A stretch of 64,000 nt of DNA from Cephalotus follicularis (lineage: Eukaryota > Streptophyta > Magnoliopsida > Oxalidales > Cephalotaceae). The stretch covers positions 62,001-126,000 of the forward strand of contig BDDD01000048.1 in the NCBI GenBank assembly GCA_001972305.1, in the 5' to 3' direction. The translations under genes and the position numbers were made by a program. This document shows, piece after piece, positions 43,904 to 55,989 of this stretch; the first letter of the stretch is position 1; the number at the start of each line of letters is the position of its first letter. Under the pieces are notes generated by a model. It did not search any database. It had not been told where the DNA came from and worked only from the letters and a program-made list of their open reading frames with translations.

Positions 43904-46064
43904 GCCAACATTCGAAAGGCCCGATAAAACGTGGACTCAACTTTCCTTTCAGCCCAAAATGTCGGACTCCTTTCCAAGGTGAAACTTTTAAGAACACATG
44001 TTCACCAACCTTGAACTCCAAATCCCTCCGATGTCTGTTCGCATAACTCTTCTGTCGAGATTGAGCCGCTTTTAATCTCTCCCTTGCTATTGCCACTTTC
44101 TCCGTAGTGATCTGTACTAGCTCGGGTCCCTCGATAACTCGCTCTCCAACTTCATCCCAACAAGTCGGAGCACGACACTTCCTCCCATACAGAGCTTCAA
44201 ACGGCGCCATACCGATACTAGCATGCCAACTGTTATTGTAGGCAAACTCCACCAAGCTCAAATACTCATCCCAGCTCCCAGTCCACTCTAAAGCACAAGA
44301 CCTCAACATATCCTCTAAGATCTGGATGGTTCTCTCAGTCTGCCCATCTGTCTATGGATGAAAAGCTGTACTGTAACTGAGCCTAGTACCCCAAGCTTTC
44401 TGAAACCCCTTCCAAAACCGCGATGTGAAGCGAGGATCCCTATCCGAAACAATGGATATCGGAGTCCCATGCAGTCTCACTATCTCCTGCTGAAATACCT
44501 CAGCCAAACGGTCAACAGAGAAGTCCTCTTGGATAGCCAAGAAGTGAGTCGATTTCGTCAATCGATCCACTACTACCCAGATAGCATCATTCCTTCTGAA
44601 AGTTCTCGGTAAACCCATCACAAAGTCCATCGAAATACTTTCCCATTTCCATACCGGAACTTCGAAGGGCTGTAACAAACCACTAGCACGTTGGTGCTCA
44701 ATCTTTACCTGCTGACAGATCAAACACTTCCCAACGTACTCCGCAACATCCCTTTTCATTCCATTCCACCAGAAGTTCTTCTTCAAGTCCCTATACATTT
44801 TCGTAGAACCCGGATGTATAGAAAATGGAGAACTGTGTGCCTCCGACAAAACATCATCTCTGATAGAAGAATCTGACATAACGCACAACCGATTACCCAG
44901 CCATATCACGCCATGCGCATCCATACGGAACTCTGATTGCTTACCCTTTTCAACATTCTGGACTAAGGCCGAAAGCTTACCATCATCACTCTGAGCTGTC
45001 TTAATCCGAGATATAAGAGTAGGCTCAACATTCATCGCAACAACACAACCTTCAGAACCCCGAACATACAGATGTAAATCCATGCGTTCCATATCAGCTA
45101 TCACCTGCGGCTGAGTAAGCAAAGCCGCTACACTCCCAGAACTCTTCCGACTAAGAGCATCAGCTACCACATTTTCTTTACCAGGATGGTATTGAATATT
45201 CAAATCATAGTCTTTCAGAAGTTCTAACCATCTTCTCTGACGCATGTTCAATTCTTTCTGCGTAAAGATGTACTTAAGACTCTTATGATCGATAAAGACG
45301 TCACAAGTTTCTCCGGACAAGTAGTGCCTCCAAATCTTAAATGCAAACACTACCGCTGCCAACTCAAGATCATGTGTAGGATAGTTCACTTCATACGGCT
45401 TCAACTGTCTTGAAGCATAAGCTATCACATGACCGTGCTACATCATAACACAACCCAAACCTTTCTTAGAAGCATCGCTGTATATCTGGTATCCACCCGA
45501 CCCAGACGGTAAATGAAGAATCGGTGCTGACACATGACCATTCTTCAGTTTCTTGAAACTTGCTTCACGCTTCTCATTCCATTCGAACTTAGCTCCTTTT
45601 CTCATAACCTGAGTTAGCGGTAAGGCTATAGAGGAAAATCCTTCCACAAACCGCCTATAATATCCAGCCAATCCCAAGAAGCTCCTAACCTCCATCACTG
45701 TGGCAGGTCTTGGCCATTTAGTAATAGCCTTAACTTTAGCAGGATCCACACAGATACCTTCAGCTGTAACCACATGACCCAAAAACGCCACCTGTTCCAA
45801 CCAGAACTCACACTTCGAGAATTTCGCGTAAAGCTGATTCTTCCTCAGAATACTCAACACAATGCGAAGATGTTCTTCATGTTCTTCCTTCGACTTGGAA
45901 TACACAAGAATGTCATCTATGAACACAATAACAAATTGATCCAAGTACTCATGGAACACCCTATTCATCAGATCCATGAAAACTGCCGGTGCATTAGTGA
46001 GTCCAAAAGGCATTACCCAAAACTCATAATGCCCATACCGAGTACGGAAAGCAGTTTTAGGCAC
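43904..46064 (-). pseudogene. G4 RT (second half), RNase H and integrase
   Basis: [11 protein letters not shown] is intact (near 45900). RNase [29 protein letters not shown] and VVADALS are intact. Integrase shows [34 protein letters not shown] and, after a TAG, the region before WDEYLSLVEFAYNN. The conserved KVGEHVFLKVSPWKG block ends at FIGPFE, where LTR sequence starts. In-frame stops are TAG at 45438-45440 and 44352-44354. Most frames between stops are open and all major catalytic residues seen are conserved. Confidence 0.93.
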
Positions 46065-48131
46065 ATCTTCATCCTTTATCCGAAGCTAATGATATCCCGA
46101 TCTCAAATCGATCTTCGAGAAATACCGAGCTCCTTGGAGTTGATCAAACAAGTCATCAATCCTAGGTAGTGGGTATTTATTCCGAACAATAATTCGGTTC
46201 AACTCTCTGTAGTCTATGCATAACCTCATAGACCCGTCTTTCTTCTTCACAAACAGAACCGGAGAACCCCACGGCGAAACACTCGGCCGAATGAAACCCC
46301 GATCCAACAGCTCTTGCAACTGTTCTTTCAACTCTTGCAGTTCCAACAGTGCCATTCTGTAAGGTGACTTAGATATAGGTGGCGCTCCAGGAATGAGTTC
46401 GATGGTAAACTCCACTTCCCGTTGCGGTGGCAAACCCGGTAACTCCTCCGGAAACCTATCAGAAAATTCTTTGACCACAGGATAGTCTTCAAGGTGAGGC
46501 TCAACCTTTGAGACATCCTTCACAACAGCTAAGAAACCTTCAGCGCCCTTAGCCACTAATTTCTGAGCCTTCAGAGCTGATATAACTTTCACTTCCTTCC
46601 TCGGCTATGAACCCTGATAAACAAACTTAGGACTATTCACATCCCCAAACAGAACCCTATGAGCATAGCAGTCGATCGTATCTCGATGATGATCCAACCA
46701 ATTCATTCCCAGAATCATATCGAAGTCATACATATCGATAGGCAAAAGATCCGCATCACGAATCCGATCATCGAAAACAAGAGGACAAGCATAAAAACAC
46801 TCAGCAATCACAACAGAAGAACCCATAGGGGTCGAAAGAACCAAAGCTGGATAAGGAAATTGAGAAGACATCCCAAGATGCCGAACAAAAGACCTCGCTA
46901 CAACCGAGTGGGTCGATCCAGTATCATATTAAACATAAGCCCTACGGTTACCAACATAAATAAAGCCCGAAATAGTACCTGGTGCATTAGCAGCCTGCTG
47001 AGTCGTGATAGCAAAGACACGACCTCCCACATTGCACTGTCCATGATCTGCATTGTTCCCCTTCCTTTCCTTTACACGAGGGTCAGGACAATCCTTCACG
47101 AAATGCCCTTTCTGTCCACACACAAAACAGGCCCCGATAGCCTTGTAGCACACTCCCACTGGATGCTGTCTACCACACATATCACACTTGGCAATCTGAA
47201 CATCCGCAGCTCCCTGAGTCTGCCTCTGGTCATTACCGGGCTGTTGCTGTCCCCGGTTATCATTTCTCTTCCCTCTCTTACCATTCCTATTCTTATTGTG
47301 TCCAGAACATTGCCCTTGAGAATCACCTCTGTTCCTCTTTCTGTCACTCTCTTGTCGAGCTGCCTGGAAATCTAACCTTTCCAGCTCTATGTTCTTAGCC
47401 GCATTGGCCACTTCAGAAACATCAGCAACCCTGGTGTTGATCAGTTTTCCCCGGAACTGGTAATGTAACTTCCACTAAAACTTTTCTGCCTGCTCCAACG
47501 CTGTCCCAGCCGCGGACCCAGCAAAACCAGCAAGCCTAGTGAAACGAGTCAAATATTCTATCACCGACTCTCCATCCTTCTGTCTGGTATTGATAAACTC
47601 TCTGGCATAAGCCTCCTTATCAGCAGTGGGAAAGTATTGCTGATAAAAGACCTCGCAAAACTCAGACCAGGTCAAAGTCTCCACATAGTTGCCACCCTTA
47701 GCCAAAACCACAGCTTTCCACCATTTCTGAGCATCACCCTCAAGCTTGTACACAGCTAACTTAATCTTCTATTCATCACTGCAACCAAGCACATCAAAGA
47801 TCTTATCCATATGAGCAAACCAGTGCTCAGCCTCCATAGGAGTCATGGCTGAGCTAAAAGACTGCGGTCTCTACTTCTGGAACTGTTCTAACCAGACATA
47901 AGTGGGTGTGTCAGTCCTGTCCCCAGCATCTCTTCCCAACTGAACATCAGCTGGAGCATCGTTAGCAACAACCGGCTCCCTGCGGCCCTGATTCTGATTC
48001 TGCTCACTCAGCGCGTGCCGTATCTCCTGAGCGATAACCTGACGTACTAGCTCCTCCATGGTAGGCGCATTTTGGGCTTCCTGAGCCTCAGCAGGTGCAG
48101 TCCTTCGAGCAGCGTTCCTTGTACGTGCCAT
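46065..48131 (-). pseudogene. G4 gag, protease and first part of RT
   Basis: Gag starts at M (48131) with MARTRNAARRTAPAEAQEAQ. The capsid blocks run to about 47480. The knuckle [14 protein letters not shown] is preceded by a half-knuckle, [13 protein letters not shown]. The protease active site is YDTGSTHS (near 46920). RT begins near 46350. Stops: TAG at 47871, 47769, 47475, 46605 and 46086, and TAA at 46929. Gag normally packages the RNA; protease cleaves the polyprotein. Confidence 0.93.
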
Positions 48132-48285
48132 CTACGAAAAGGCATCCAAAACATAAAACATCACAAGGAACAAAACCAAAACAGAAAACATATATGAAAA
48201 TCATAACCGAAACAGCCTAACCCAGTGTCTACCCAATCTCACAGGTCAAACCTAGTTAGGTCTTCTAAGGAAACAAAACCTAATT

Positions 48286-48296
48286 CTCTGATACCA
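48286..48296 (-). other. G4 primer-binding site (tRNA-iMet type)
   Basis: Minus-strand TGGTATCAGAG lies five bases from the LTR end at 48302. It is shorter than in G2 (11 matching bases). Confidence 0.85.
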
Positions 48297-48301
48297 AAAT
48301 C

Positions 48302-50791
48302 TGTAACACCCCCGGACGACGGGAGTGGTCACAGGACATATCATAGCATAACATAACTTAACAGCTAAAAACCTGGTGGTCATATCATATCTGAAATTTA
48401 AACAAACTGTTCAAAACTTAACAATTTAACAATTGCGGAAAATAAACTTAAACTTAAAACATAACCCAGTTTCGAAATTAAAACATAAACATATGTATCT
48501 CAAAAGTGTTCATGACCACTAGACATAAAATAAGGATCACACTACTACGGATCCTAACACAAAAGGTAGTCATCACTCGTCACAGTTTCCCCCGCTGCTC
48601 CTGAAAACCTGCCGCATGGAAACAAAAACGCGACTGAGCAAACCTCAGTACGGATAAGGGAAAGAAAAACAGTAAACAATAATTTAAAAGTAGTAAGATT
48701 TCAATAATATCGTAACAGAAATCTCAAGTAATTAAAACAGATACATAATCGTAAAATCATATTTGTGCTTTCATAAATCCAGATAACTTTCGAAACATTT
48801 ACGATGCATTTCATAAAATCATCATAGGTTATAAATCATAAATCATACTGAGCCACATACATATCACATAACATAAATTTGGCAGGGGAGGCGCTAATTC
48901 CACATGCCCACTAGAATTGAACAATACTCAGTATTCATTTCAAAATATTGATTTATCAAAATCAATTTAAAATCACATAAAAATATGCTTTCACAAAACA
49001 TATCGAAAAACCGCTCACAACGGCATCATAACATACATTTCATACACATATCGTATCGTATCATTTCATATCATATGTATAAAGTCAGAATCATTTAAAA
49101 ATATCAAACCAACTTTAATTTCGGAACATATCAAAACCATAAAACATTATCGATTTCATAAACGAAGAAGCATATCAAAACTGTTTTCAGTTCGAATATC
49201 AGATAGCCAAGGAACAGAAAATCCGTACCTTCTGCGCTCACAAAGTACTTACGGATAGACGATTTAAACGGAATCCACTTGAAGCACAATAATCTAAAAG
49301 GCATCCAAAATCATACGTATAAGAGTCTACGATACATCAGAAGCATTAAACAGACTCTTAACAGTTTTTGGAAAAGACTCGGATCGATTCGAGGAACAAA
49401 CGAAGCAAAACAGTTGAAAACAGTACATATCTGGGCAAAACAGTGGACTATAACAGAGCTCCAGCCGATTGGGGAAGCTTGGCAGTCGGCTATTCATAAG
49501 GTCCAGTTGACTACTCAAACTAGAATGCAGGCAGTCGACTGGATCATAGGTCCAGTCGACTACTCAACCTAAGGCAGTCGACTGTGTTCATATGGCAGTC
49601 GGCTGCTCATCCAATCCAGCCGACTGTCCACAGGAACAACCGACTGTTCTGGGCGACAGAACAGTTGGAAATTAGACAATTCAATACTGAAAATGGTTCA
49701 AATGGTTTCTACATTAAACAAGAGACATATGGACATAAACATATGATCATGTATGACTTTTATATGACTCAGGAACACATAATTGACAAGAAAACAACTT
49801 GACAGTGACTTATCTTTCAAAATGAAGCAAGAAGGCAATGCATATATATGTCCAGATTCTGTCCATTATCAATTACAGATGTTATAAACCTAGTATATGA
49901 CATAACCATGTGTATAAAACGTGTTGACAATCTTATTAACACAATGACAACACATTTAAATATGGGAATTGAAACCAGAAGATATCTAGAGCATAAAACC
50001 GAAATTATGCCATTGAAACAAAACCATCACTAGGGGAAATGAATTAACTGACCTGTAATGATTTCCCAGAACACGAAAACAGTAGAAGGAACACTAGCAC
50101 ACACTCACAAATGGCTGTGTACAAAACAGAGGAAGAAGAAAAGAACCAAAACCAAGACATGCTTAGCAAATTAACAGGATTCAATCCAAAAGAACAGAAT
50201 AGGACTGAGATTACCTCTTCGAATTTGATGAAACGATTACACAGCAGCTTGACACACACTCACAAGGAAGAATCGGCAGTGGCACAAGGCAAAAAAAGAA
50301 GAATGCAATTATAGAATGGCAATGGCACTCACAAAAGGAAAAAGGAGACAAAAATCTGCTATAAAGGGAAGAAAGGAGGATTTCGGGGGATTAGAAAAGG
50401 AAAAGGAGATTGAAAACGAGTGGAATTTAATGAGGGAGAGGGAGGACTTCGGGAGAGGAAGAAGGAGAAAAGGAAAGAAGAGAAGAAAATAGGAAGAAAA
50501 AGAATAAAGGAAAAGAAAAATAAAAGGAAAAAGAAAAAGAATTAAAATAATGAAATAAAAGGATTTTTAAAATAAGAAAAATTGTTTTGATAAAAATAAA
50601 ATTTGCTTAATTAAAATAAAACCCAAAACCCAACATAGCATAACATACCCAAATTTCGGACTGGTATCAGTCAGCCCAATTCACATAGGCCCAAATCATA
50701 GGGCAACCAGACTTTAAAATTAAACACAATTAAAAGCCCGAAAACACACATAAAATCCGTAAAATACATTTACGAACGAGCAGGGTATTAC
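48302..50791 (-). mobile_element. G4 5' LTR (2.49 kb)
   Basis: Ends are TGTAACACCCCC at 48302 and CAGGGTATTACA at 50791. Array 49442-49645. Donor-like ACAG-GTCAGT (minus strand, GT at 50052) and acceptor-like GTTTCCATGCGGCAG (to 48609) enclose it. The AG-rich part 50390-50600 is probably the leader or promoter-proximal region. Confidence 0.93.
49442..49645. repeat. Phased palindrome array (G4 5' LTR)
   Basis: Words start at 49442, 49463, 49484, 49505, 49533, 49554, 49576, 49597, 49618 and 49638. Steps are 21, 21, 21, 28, 21, 22, 21, 21 and 20. Confidence 0.9.
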
Positions 50792-51437
50792 AGACGCTTT
50801 ATGATTACATGCTCGACACTAGACCACCTTCATTTGTTTGCTCTGCTTAGCAGTTTCTTGTGCCTTCTCTGATTTTGTGACATGGTCGAATTGCTCGGCA
50901 CTTTCTGGTCTGACAGACAACTCAAGTATGCCTTATACTTGTGTTCTATGCTTTGCTCTACCATCATTACCATGCTTGGCATCTCGGCATTTCTGCAAAG
51001 TGGTGCTCGGATATGCATGGTTTGATTGGCTAAGTCTGACTTCATGCACTGCTCGCATTCTCTTAATGGTCTGACTTCGGAATGCTTTGCTCATCTCGAC
51101 ATCTCGACATCTTGCCATATCGGCTCCTTTCATGTCTGGTTTGGAAGATTGATGTTATTATGCTCCTCAAAGTTTTCTCAGCATCTCTGCTAGGCAATTC
51201 ATTCTTCATGGTCTGATCAACACTTCATCTATGTGGTGCTAGAAAATCCAATGTCTGCTCGACATCTCGGCTATTTCAAGTATGGTCGGATCATTTGTCA
51301 AGTTGGTTTTTTTAGTATGGTCGGATACTCGGCTATTGCTTCTCTGCTCAATGCTTGATGGTGCTGTGCATTAAGGAAGATGGTTTGAAGCACGGCTCGG
51401 CAAGTTGTATTTCAAAGTCTGATTTTACATGTTAAGC

Positions 51438-51520
51438 GTCGATGCTTTACTTGAGTCTGTCGACGCTTGACGCCTAAAGTGCGGATCAAGTTTGCCATCA
51501 TATTTCAAAACATCGATGCT
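51438..51520. repeat. Word cluster GCGTCGATGC upstream of TATA
   Basis: GTCGAT at 51438, GTCGAC at 51459 (21 bp on) and ATCGAT at 51512, with a degenerate TTGACG near 51468. The block ends about 90 bp upstream of the TATA box. Confidence 0.72.
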
Positions 51521-51609
51521 TACGGAAAGAACAAAAAATGGACAGCTTTGATTTTTGCACGGATTGTAATCAGGGTTGATTTATTTCCGTTTTTGATCAG
51601 CTTTGTAAG

Positions 51610-51617
51610 TATAAATA
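51610..51617 (+). promoter_or_regulatory. TATA box of the Athila-type LTR
   Basis: TATAAATA in a GC-poor context, about 100 bp after the word cluster and before the AATAAA-containing stretch. Start of transcription is expected about 30 bp downstream. Confidence 0.6.
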
Positions 51618-52264
51618 CAATATAGGCCGGCTATAATAGACAGTAGATAGTGTGTACCACCCTCCTGCTCTCTTCTATTCTTCATTAGTTTTTGAATCTT
51701 TTTACAATGTTTAGTTGCTAAACCTTTAAGGTTTTTAGGGAAAGCACAAGCCATTATATTGTATTGCTTCAATTCAATCAATAAAATCCTTGAAGTTTCG
51801 ATTTGTTCTTCAATTTTTTGCCTTCACACACACTTTGTCTGTCTTATTAAAACCCACAAACATCTTGTTGGAGAATAAGAACATCGGTGAATAAATGGTT
51901 TTTAACGCAATCAATGGAGTCTACTCATACGGTTTGTCATGCTGAACACACTCCGTATAAACCTAGCATGTCTACTCATACGATTTGCCGCTGCTGCCGT
52001 ACTCCGTATAGACCTAGCATGACTACTCATACGATTTGTCATCATAGTCACACTCCGTATCGACCTAGCTGCTATTGGTTACCAAGGTTTGATCATTCAA
52101 GTAAGTGAATTGTTCAATATAATCTATGGTGAGTTTTTATACCCTATAACTGACTTTTTCTTGCATATTTCATTCAGCTTATTTTCTATTTTGCTAGTTT
52201 AATAAATTGCGTGCCTATTTCCTGTTAGTTATATCCTGTTAGTATTGCTCCAGCCCACATAGCC

Positions 52265-52390
52265 GTCGACGCTTCTCTCAAAAGCGTCGAATCTTTTCGT
52301 GCTATTTTGTAAGTTTACGTCGATGCCTTCAGTCGACGTTTTCATTTTCCAGTCATACCGTCGATGCCTTGACAAAGCGTCGATGCTTTC
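52265..52390. repeat. Word cluster GCGTCGACGC downstream of donor-like site
   Basis: Cores at 52265, 52286, 52319, 52332, 52360 and 52379, in steps of 21, 33, 13, 28 and 19. It lies between the donor-like site (52101) and the LTR end. Confidence 0.7.
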
Positions 52391-52588
52391 TTACCTGTTT
52401 TCAGTAATTTAGTTTATTTTTCATGTTTAGGAATAGTTTTAAACAATAAACCCTGTATTTTGCATACTATGCTTATGTTAAATAGATTAAAATTAATTTA
52501 ACTTTATTACCTAGTGTTCGACCCGTTACTACACAACCGTGCACTTGCGGTATAAAGTTAAAACATTCAAAACACATGAACAAGTTTT

Positions 52589-52605
52589 TGGCGCCGTTGC
52601 TGGGA
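52589..52605 (+). other. Athila/Tat-type primer-binding site (tRNA-Asp)
   Basis: TGGCGCCGTTGCTGGGA matches the complement of the 3' end of plant Asp tRNA, with one change in the last part. That primer is characteristic of Athila/Tat elements and separates this element from the iMet-primed ones. Confidence 0.88.
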
Positions 52606-52867
52606 AAATAAGTTTTAGATTAATTTTAATTTGTTTAACCGATTCGCAGTATTTTGTGTAGTTTAATTTAATTTAATTTTTAAAAAAATGGTTTGCTTTA
52701 ACGTTGTGTTTTCTGCTTTAATTTATGTTAGTTAATTTAATTTAGTATTTTCTATTTTAGTGCGTGTTTTGCGTTAGTTTTTAATTCCCTGTTAGTGCGT
52801 GGTGTTTTGTTTTGTTTTTGTTTTGCGTTAATGTATGACTGAGTAGGTTCGTGGTCCAAATCATCGT

Positions 52868-53194
52868 TTGGAAAGAATCAATCATCAACAAGCAGCAATG
52901 GTCGATGAACGCCCAATTCAAACTTTGTGTGATAGATTCTATCCTGCGAGGACAGCGCAACTATCCTGTATCCTATTGCCTTCTTCTCAAGGGAATAATT
53001 TTGAGTTGAAATCTCAGTTTATTAGTATGCTTCTGCACTTTCATGGTCTACCCAATGAGGATGCATATCTCTTCCTTCGTGAGTTCGAGGAGGTGTGTGC
53101 CCTCATGAAACTTCAGCAACTCTCGGATGATGCAATCAAATTGTGATTTATCAAATTTTCTCTGAAAGATGGAGTTAAAAAGTGGCTCTACAGT
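52868..53194 (+). pseudogene. Athila/Tat-type Gag, N-terminal part
   Basis: The frame from ATG 52868 includes ELKSQFISMLLHFHGLPNED and FLREFEEVCALMKLQQLSDD, followed by a stop (TGA) and then FIKFSLKDGVKKWLYS. These are the usual capsid blocks of Athila Gag. It is cut at 53194 by solo LTR S2 and continues at 55600 with an SPKWFHLYMR-like block. Confidence 0.9.
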
Positions 53195-55594
53195 TGTAAC
53201 ACCCCGCACCCGCAAAGCGGATATGTGGCATTACTCTCAGTCCAATACACAATACGATGGTCGGGACTAGCAATATAAAAAATTTGGAAAACTTTAAAAC
53301 TTTGCGATACATATCAGTTGCGGAAGATACAATACAATTCCATCCATACAATACAAATCCTTTATAATACTAGTCTTTTCAATACATTAACAATCCTTTA
53401 AACAACATTACAAAACAATACATTTCCATCTTTCACTACAATATCTCTATTAGCTTCACAAACCCAAGGAGTCGTGCGGTCAACGGGTCTTCAGTCCTTC
53501 TGTCCACTGCTACTTGCTGCCCTACCTATGCCGCACACAAAGGTACAACACAGCCCCACCCCGAAGGATGGAGTTAGCCACACTGGCTAAGCAGAAACCC
53601 CATGCAGCATGCATGCATGTACAATGTGCAATATCGGTGACAATCTATACAATATCAATGTGCGGTGTACAATATTAATGCATGACATGGCAAATGTATA
53701 TGTACAATTGGCGATCAGACTACCCGTATGACTGTGGCCCATAACAGAGCATACGGATAGGTTCTATAACAATCAATCAATGGCAGACACTCAATGGTGG
53801 TGTATGAAACACCCAATTAATCAATCAATCAATCAATTAATATCCCATAGAGCGTGCGACTGGTGTCAATTCAATATAAATCAGTTAGCAGTGATCAATC
53901 CCACGGAAGGTAGTCCTTCGAAAAGGGTGGAAGATCTTCCTACGGTTCTCAGACTGATCAGGTCTGGAACGCATAGATCTTCCAGCCTATGGCTGGGCCA
54001 ATACAATCTTGATGAGCTACAACTGAGGGAGCTATTGATGCCGTTAGGGAGCTATGGCCCTCAGCGAGCGTCAATCCTCAATCAATCGTGCTCGTCAGCA
54101 AGACAATATAATAAAAGAAACGGCCGACAGAATAGGTGGACAAGGTCAACCTAACATGCCGATGTAAACCACAAGGTCGCTCTATAGGATCCATACAATA
54201 CAATCAATCATTCAATCGAGTCAATACAATATTAAGTAAAGTCAATAAGTGGTGGTGTCTAATGGAGAAATGGGAACGCGCGTCCATCTTACCAACTTAG
54301 ACTCACAACAACACTCACGAATCAAGCAATCGATCAATGTATCAATACAACGTCGAAGCAAGGCCGATAAATGAATGGAGGGATGGAAACGTGCGTCTAT
54401 TTTTCCGACTTAGACTCACAACAACACTCATGACTCAAGCAATCAATCAATTAATACAATCATTAAAACTATTTTCAAACACTTGAACACCTCAAGTGAG
54501 GCTCTAGCCAAGTGGCAAGGTGAAAAGAAGTTGAAAACTAGCTTTAAAACAGTTAAAAACTCCTTTCAGTACATTAGGCGTCGATGTCTTTGGTGAAAGA
54601 CATTGACTCCTCTTTAAAACGGTGGAAAGACGTCGATGTCTTTAAAAGACATCGATATCTTTAAAAGACATCGATATCTTTCCCTATTTGTATGGAGATC
54701 TGGCCGAAGACGTCGATGTCCTTGGAGAAAGGCGTCGACGTCTTTCAATAAAAATAGCCTAAGAATGCGCATCGATGTTCGGCACCGATGTCTTTCCAGG
54801 GGAGAGACATCTCTAGGCAAAGACGTCGATGTCTTTGCTGCAGAATCAAGGATAAAGCACTCAAATGAGAAAGACATCGACGTCTTTGGGCTAAGGGTCG
54901 ATGTCTTTTCCGGGCAAGGTTGATTTTTATGTAGAAAAATGGCCAATCTGAAGTTAAAATCCAATTTAAAGCCATTCTTTAAAAACCAAAGTTTACAATC
55001 GATCATTTGAGGTTAGTAAGACCAGTTACAACCTTCCAAATTCAATTTCAATCCTTTAATCAACAATTAGGTCAAGGGTTTGCTATAAACCTTAAAAACC
55101 CCAATTCACTCAATTCAATCATTCAATCAATCATTCAATCAATACAATCAATCATTCAATCAATACAGGAGGCAGGAAATTTAAGTAAGAAGTCCTACCT
55201 ATCACTGAAGCTTTAAACTTGAGCTTCCAATCTCTCAATCGGCTGCTATGTCGTTCAAACGCCAACCCACAACTTGCAATCGTTGTCCTTGTCGAGGGAG
55301 ATGCAATCCGGGACTGCAATGGTGGAAGATGGAGGCTGCTCAGCTAGAGAGAGAGAGGGAGAAGGATAGAGAGAGAAAAAGAATGAGAAATATGAGAGAA
55401 AGGAGAGAAAGAATTGACTTAAATAGTCGATTCGATCAACTCTCCGAAACTCGGCCCAAAATCCCGACTATACATGCATATGATCAATACAATATCAATA
55501 GGTATAAGAATACCTCAATTCAATACAGTTCAGTATGGTACAATACGATATGATGCATGCATGAACAGTACAAAAGGGAATTCGGGTCGTCACA
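53195..55594 (-). mobile_element. Solo LTR S2 (2.4 kb)
   Basis: TGTAACACCCCGC at 53195 and GGGTCGTCACA at 55594 are flanked by exact ACAGT duplications (53190-53194, 55595-55599). No coding sequence. A donor-like ATAG-GTAGG (minus strand, near 55198) precedes the GTCGATGTCTTT array. A purine-rich leader (55340-55420) fits the promoter end. The (CAAT)n-like stretches at 53770-53850 and 55100-55170 are simple-sequence expansions. Confidence 0.92.
54580..54910. repeat. Word array GACGTCGATGTCTTT (S2)
   Basis: Cores at 54580, 54602, 54632, 54651, 54670, 54712, 54734, 54771, 54784 and 54825, with further ones near 54877 and 54898. Many steps are 19-22 or 42 bp, but the spacing is looser than in the AGTCGACT arrays. 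The word is close to that of S1, although the LTR backbones look unrelated. Confidence 0.8.
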
Positions 55595-55599
55595 ACAGT

Positions 55600-55989
55600 C
55601 TCCCAAATGGTTCCATCTCTACATGAGACCATTTCACTATTTCATTCCTAAAGAAGTTCTTTCCGCTTCATAAAACCAATAAACTTAGGAACGACATTCT
55701 CCAGTTTTGCCTACGTCCAAATGAATCATTTCCTCTATGTATGGAGCGTTTTAAAGACCTTATCTTAGAGTGTCCTCATCATGGTTTAAACACGTGACTT
55801 TTATGCCAAATCATCTACGAAGGCATTGACTACCAGACCAAGCAATTGGTTGAGTCGATGTGTCCTGATGGGTTCCCCTCGTATACCGATGAAAATAAGG
55901 CTTGTAATTTCCTTTTAGATTTGGGTAAGCGAACTAGGAAGAGGGAGTCCACTCAAGTTTCTAAGAGAGCTTTGCCAAGGAAAGAGTAT
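55600..55989 (+). pseudogene. Athila/Tat-type Gag, middle part
   Basis: Continuation after S2. The frame shifts twice. The clearest piece, YEGIDYQTKQLVESMCPDGF followed by NFLLDLGKRTRKRES (55815-55970), is the conserved end of the Athila capsid region. It is interrupted at 55989 by copia LTR S3. Confidence 0.85.

Larger units (their letters stand above)
41484..50791 (-). mobile_element. G4: nested Ty3/gypsy chromovirus (same family as G1)
   Basis: The target duplication GACGC lies at 41479-41483 and 50792-50796 and is exact. The 5' LTR (48302-50791), primer site, gag, protease, RT, RNase H and most of integrase are present on the minus strand. The integrase C-terminus, polypurine tract and first ~160 bp of the 3' LTR are deleted. 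Both LTRs carry the phased array at identical places. The LTRs differ by complementary indels near 42060-42205 and 48870-48920. Confidence 0.95.
50792..52582 (+). mobile_element. Athila/Tat-type 5' LTR, second part
   Basis: It continues the LTR after G4. A TATA box (TATAAATA, 51610-51617) is followed by a leader and an AATAAAA signal near 51780. Three similar ~60-bp phrases with CTACTCATACG(A/G)TTTG occur at 51910-52070. A donor-like TCAA-GTAAGT lies at 52101, and the LTR ends near AACA at 52582 just before the primer site. Word clusters lie at 51438-51520 and 52265-52390. Confidence 0.8.

Noticed and set aside
54614-55006. 130-codon minus-strand frame in S2
   Set aside because: It is created by the repeated GACGTCGATGTCTTT words and lies in a solo LTR with clear target duplication.
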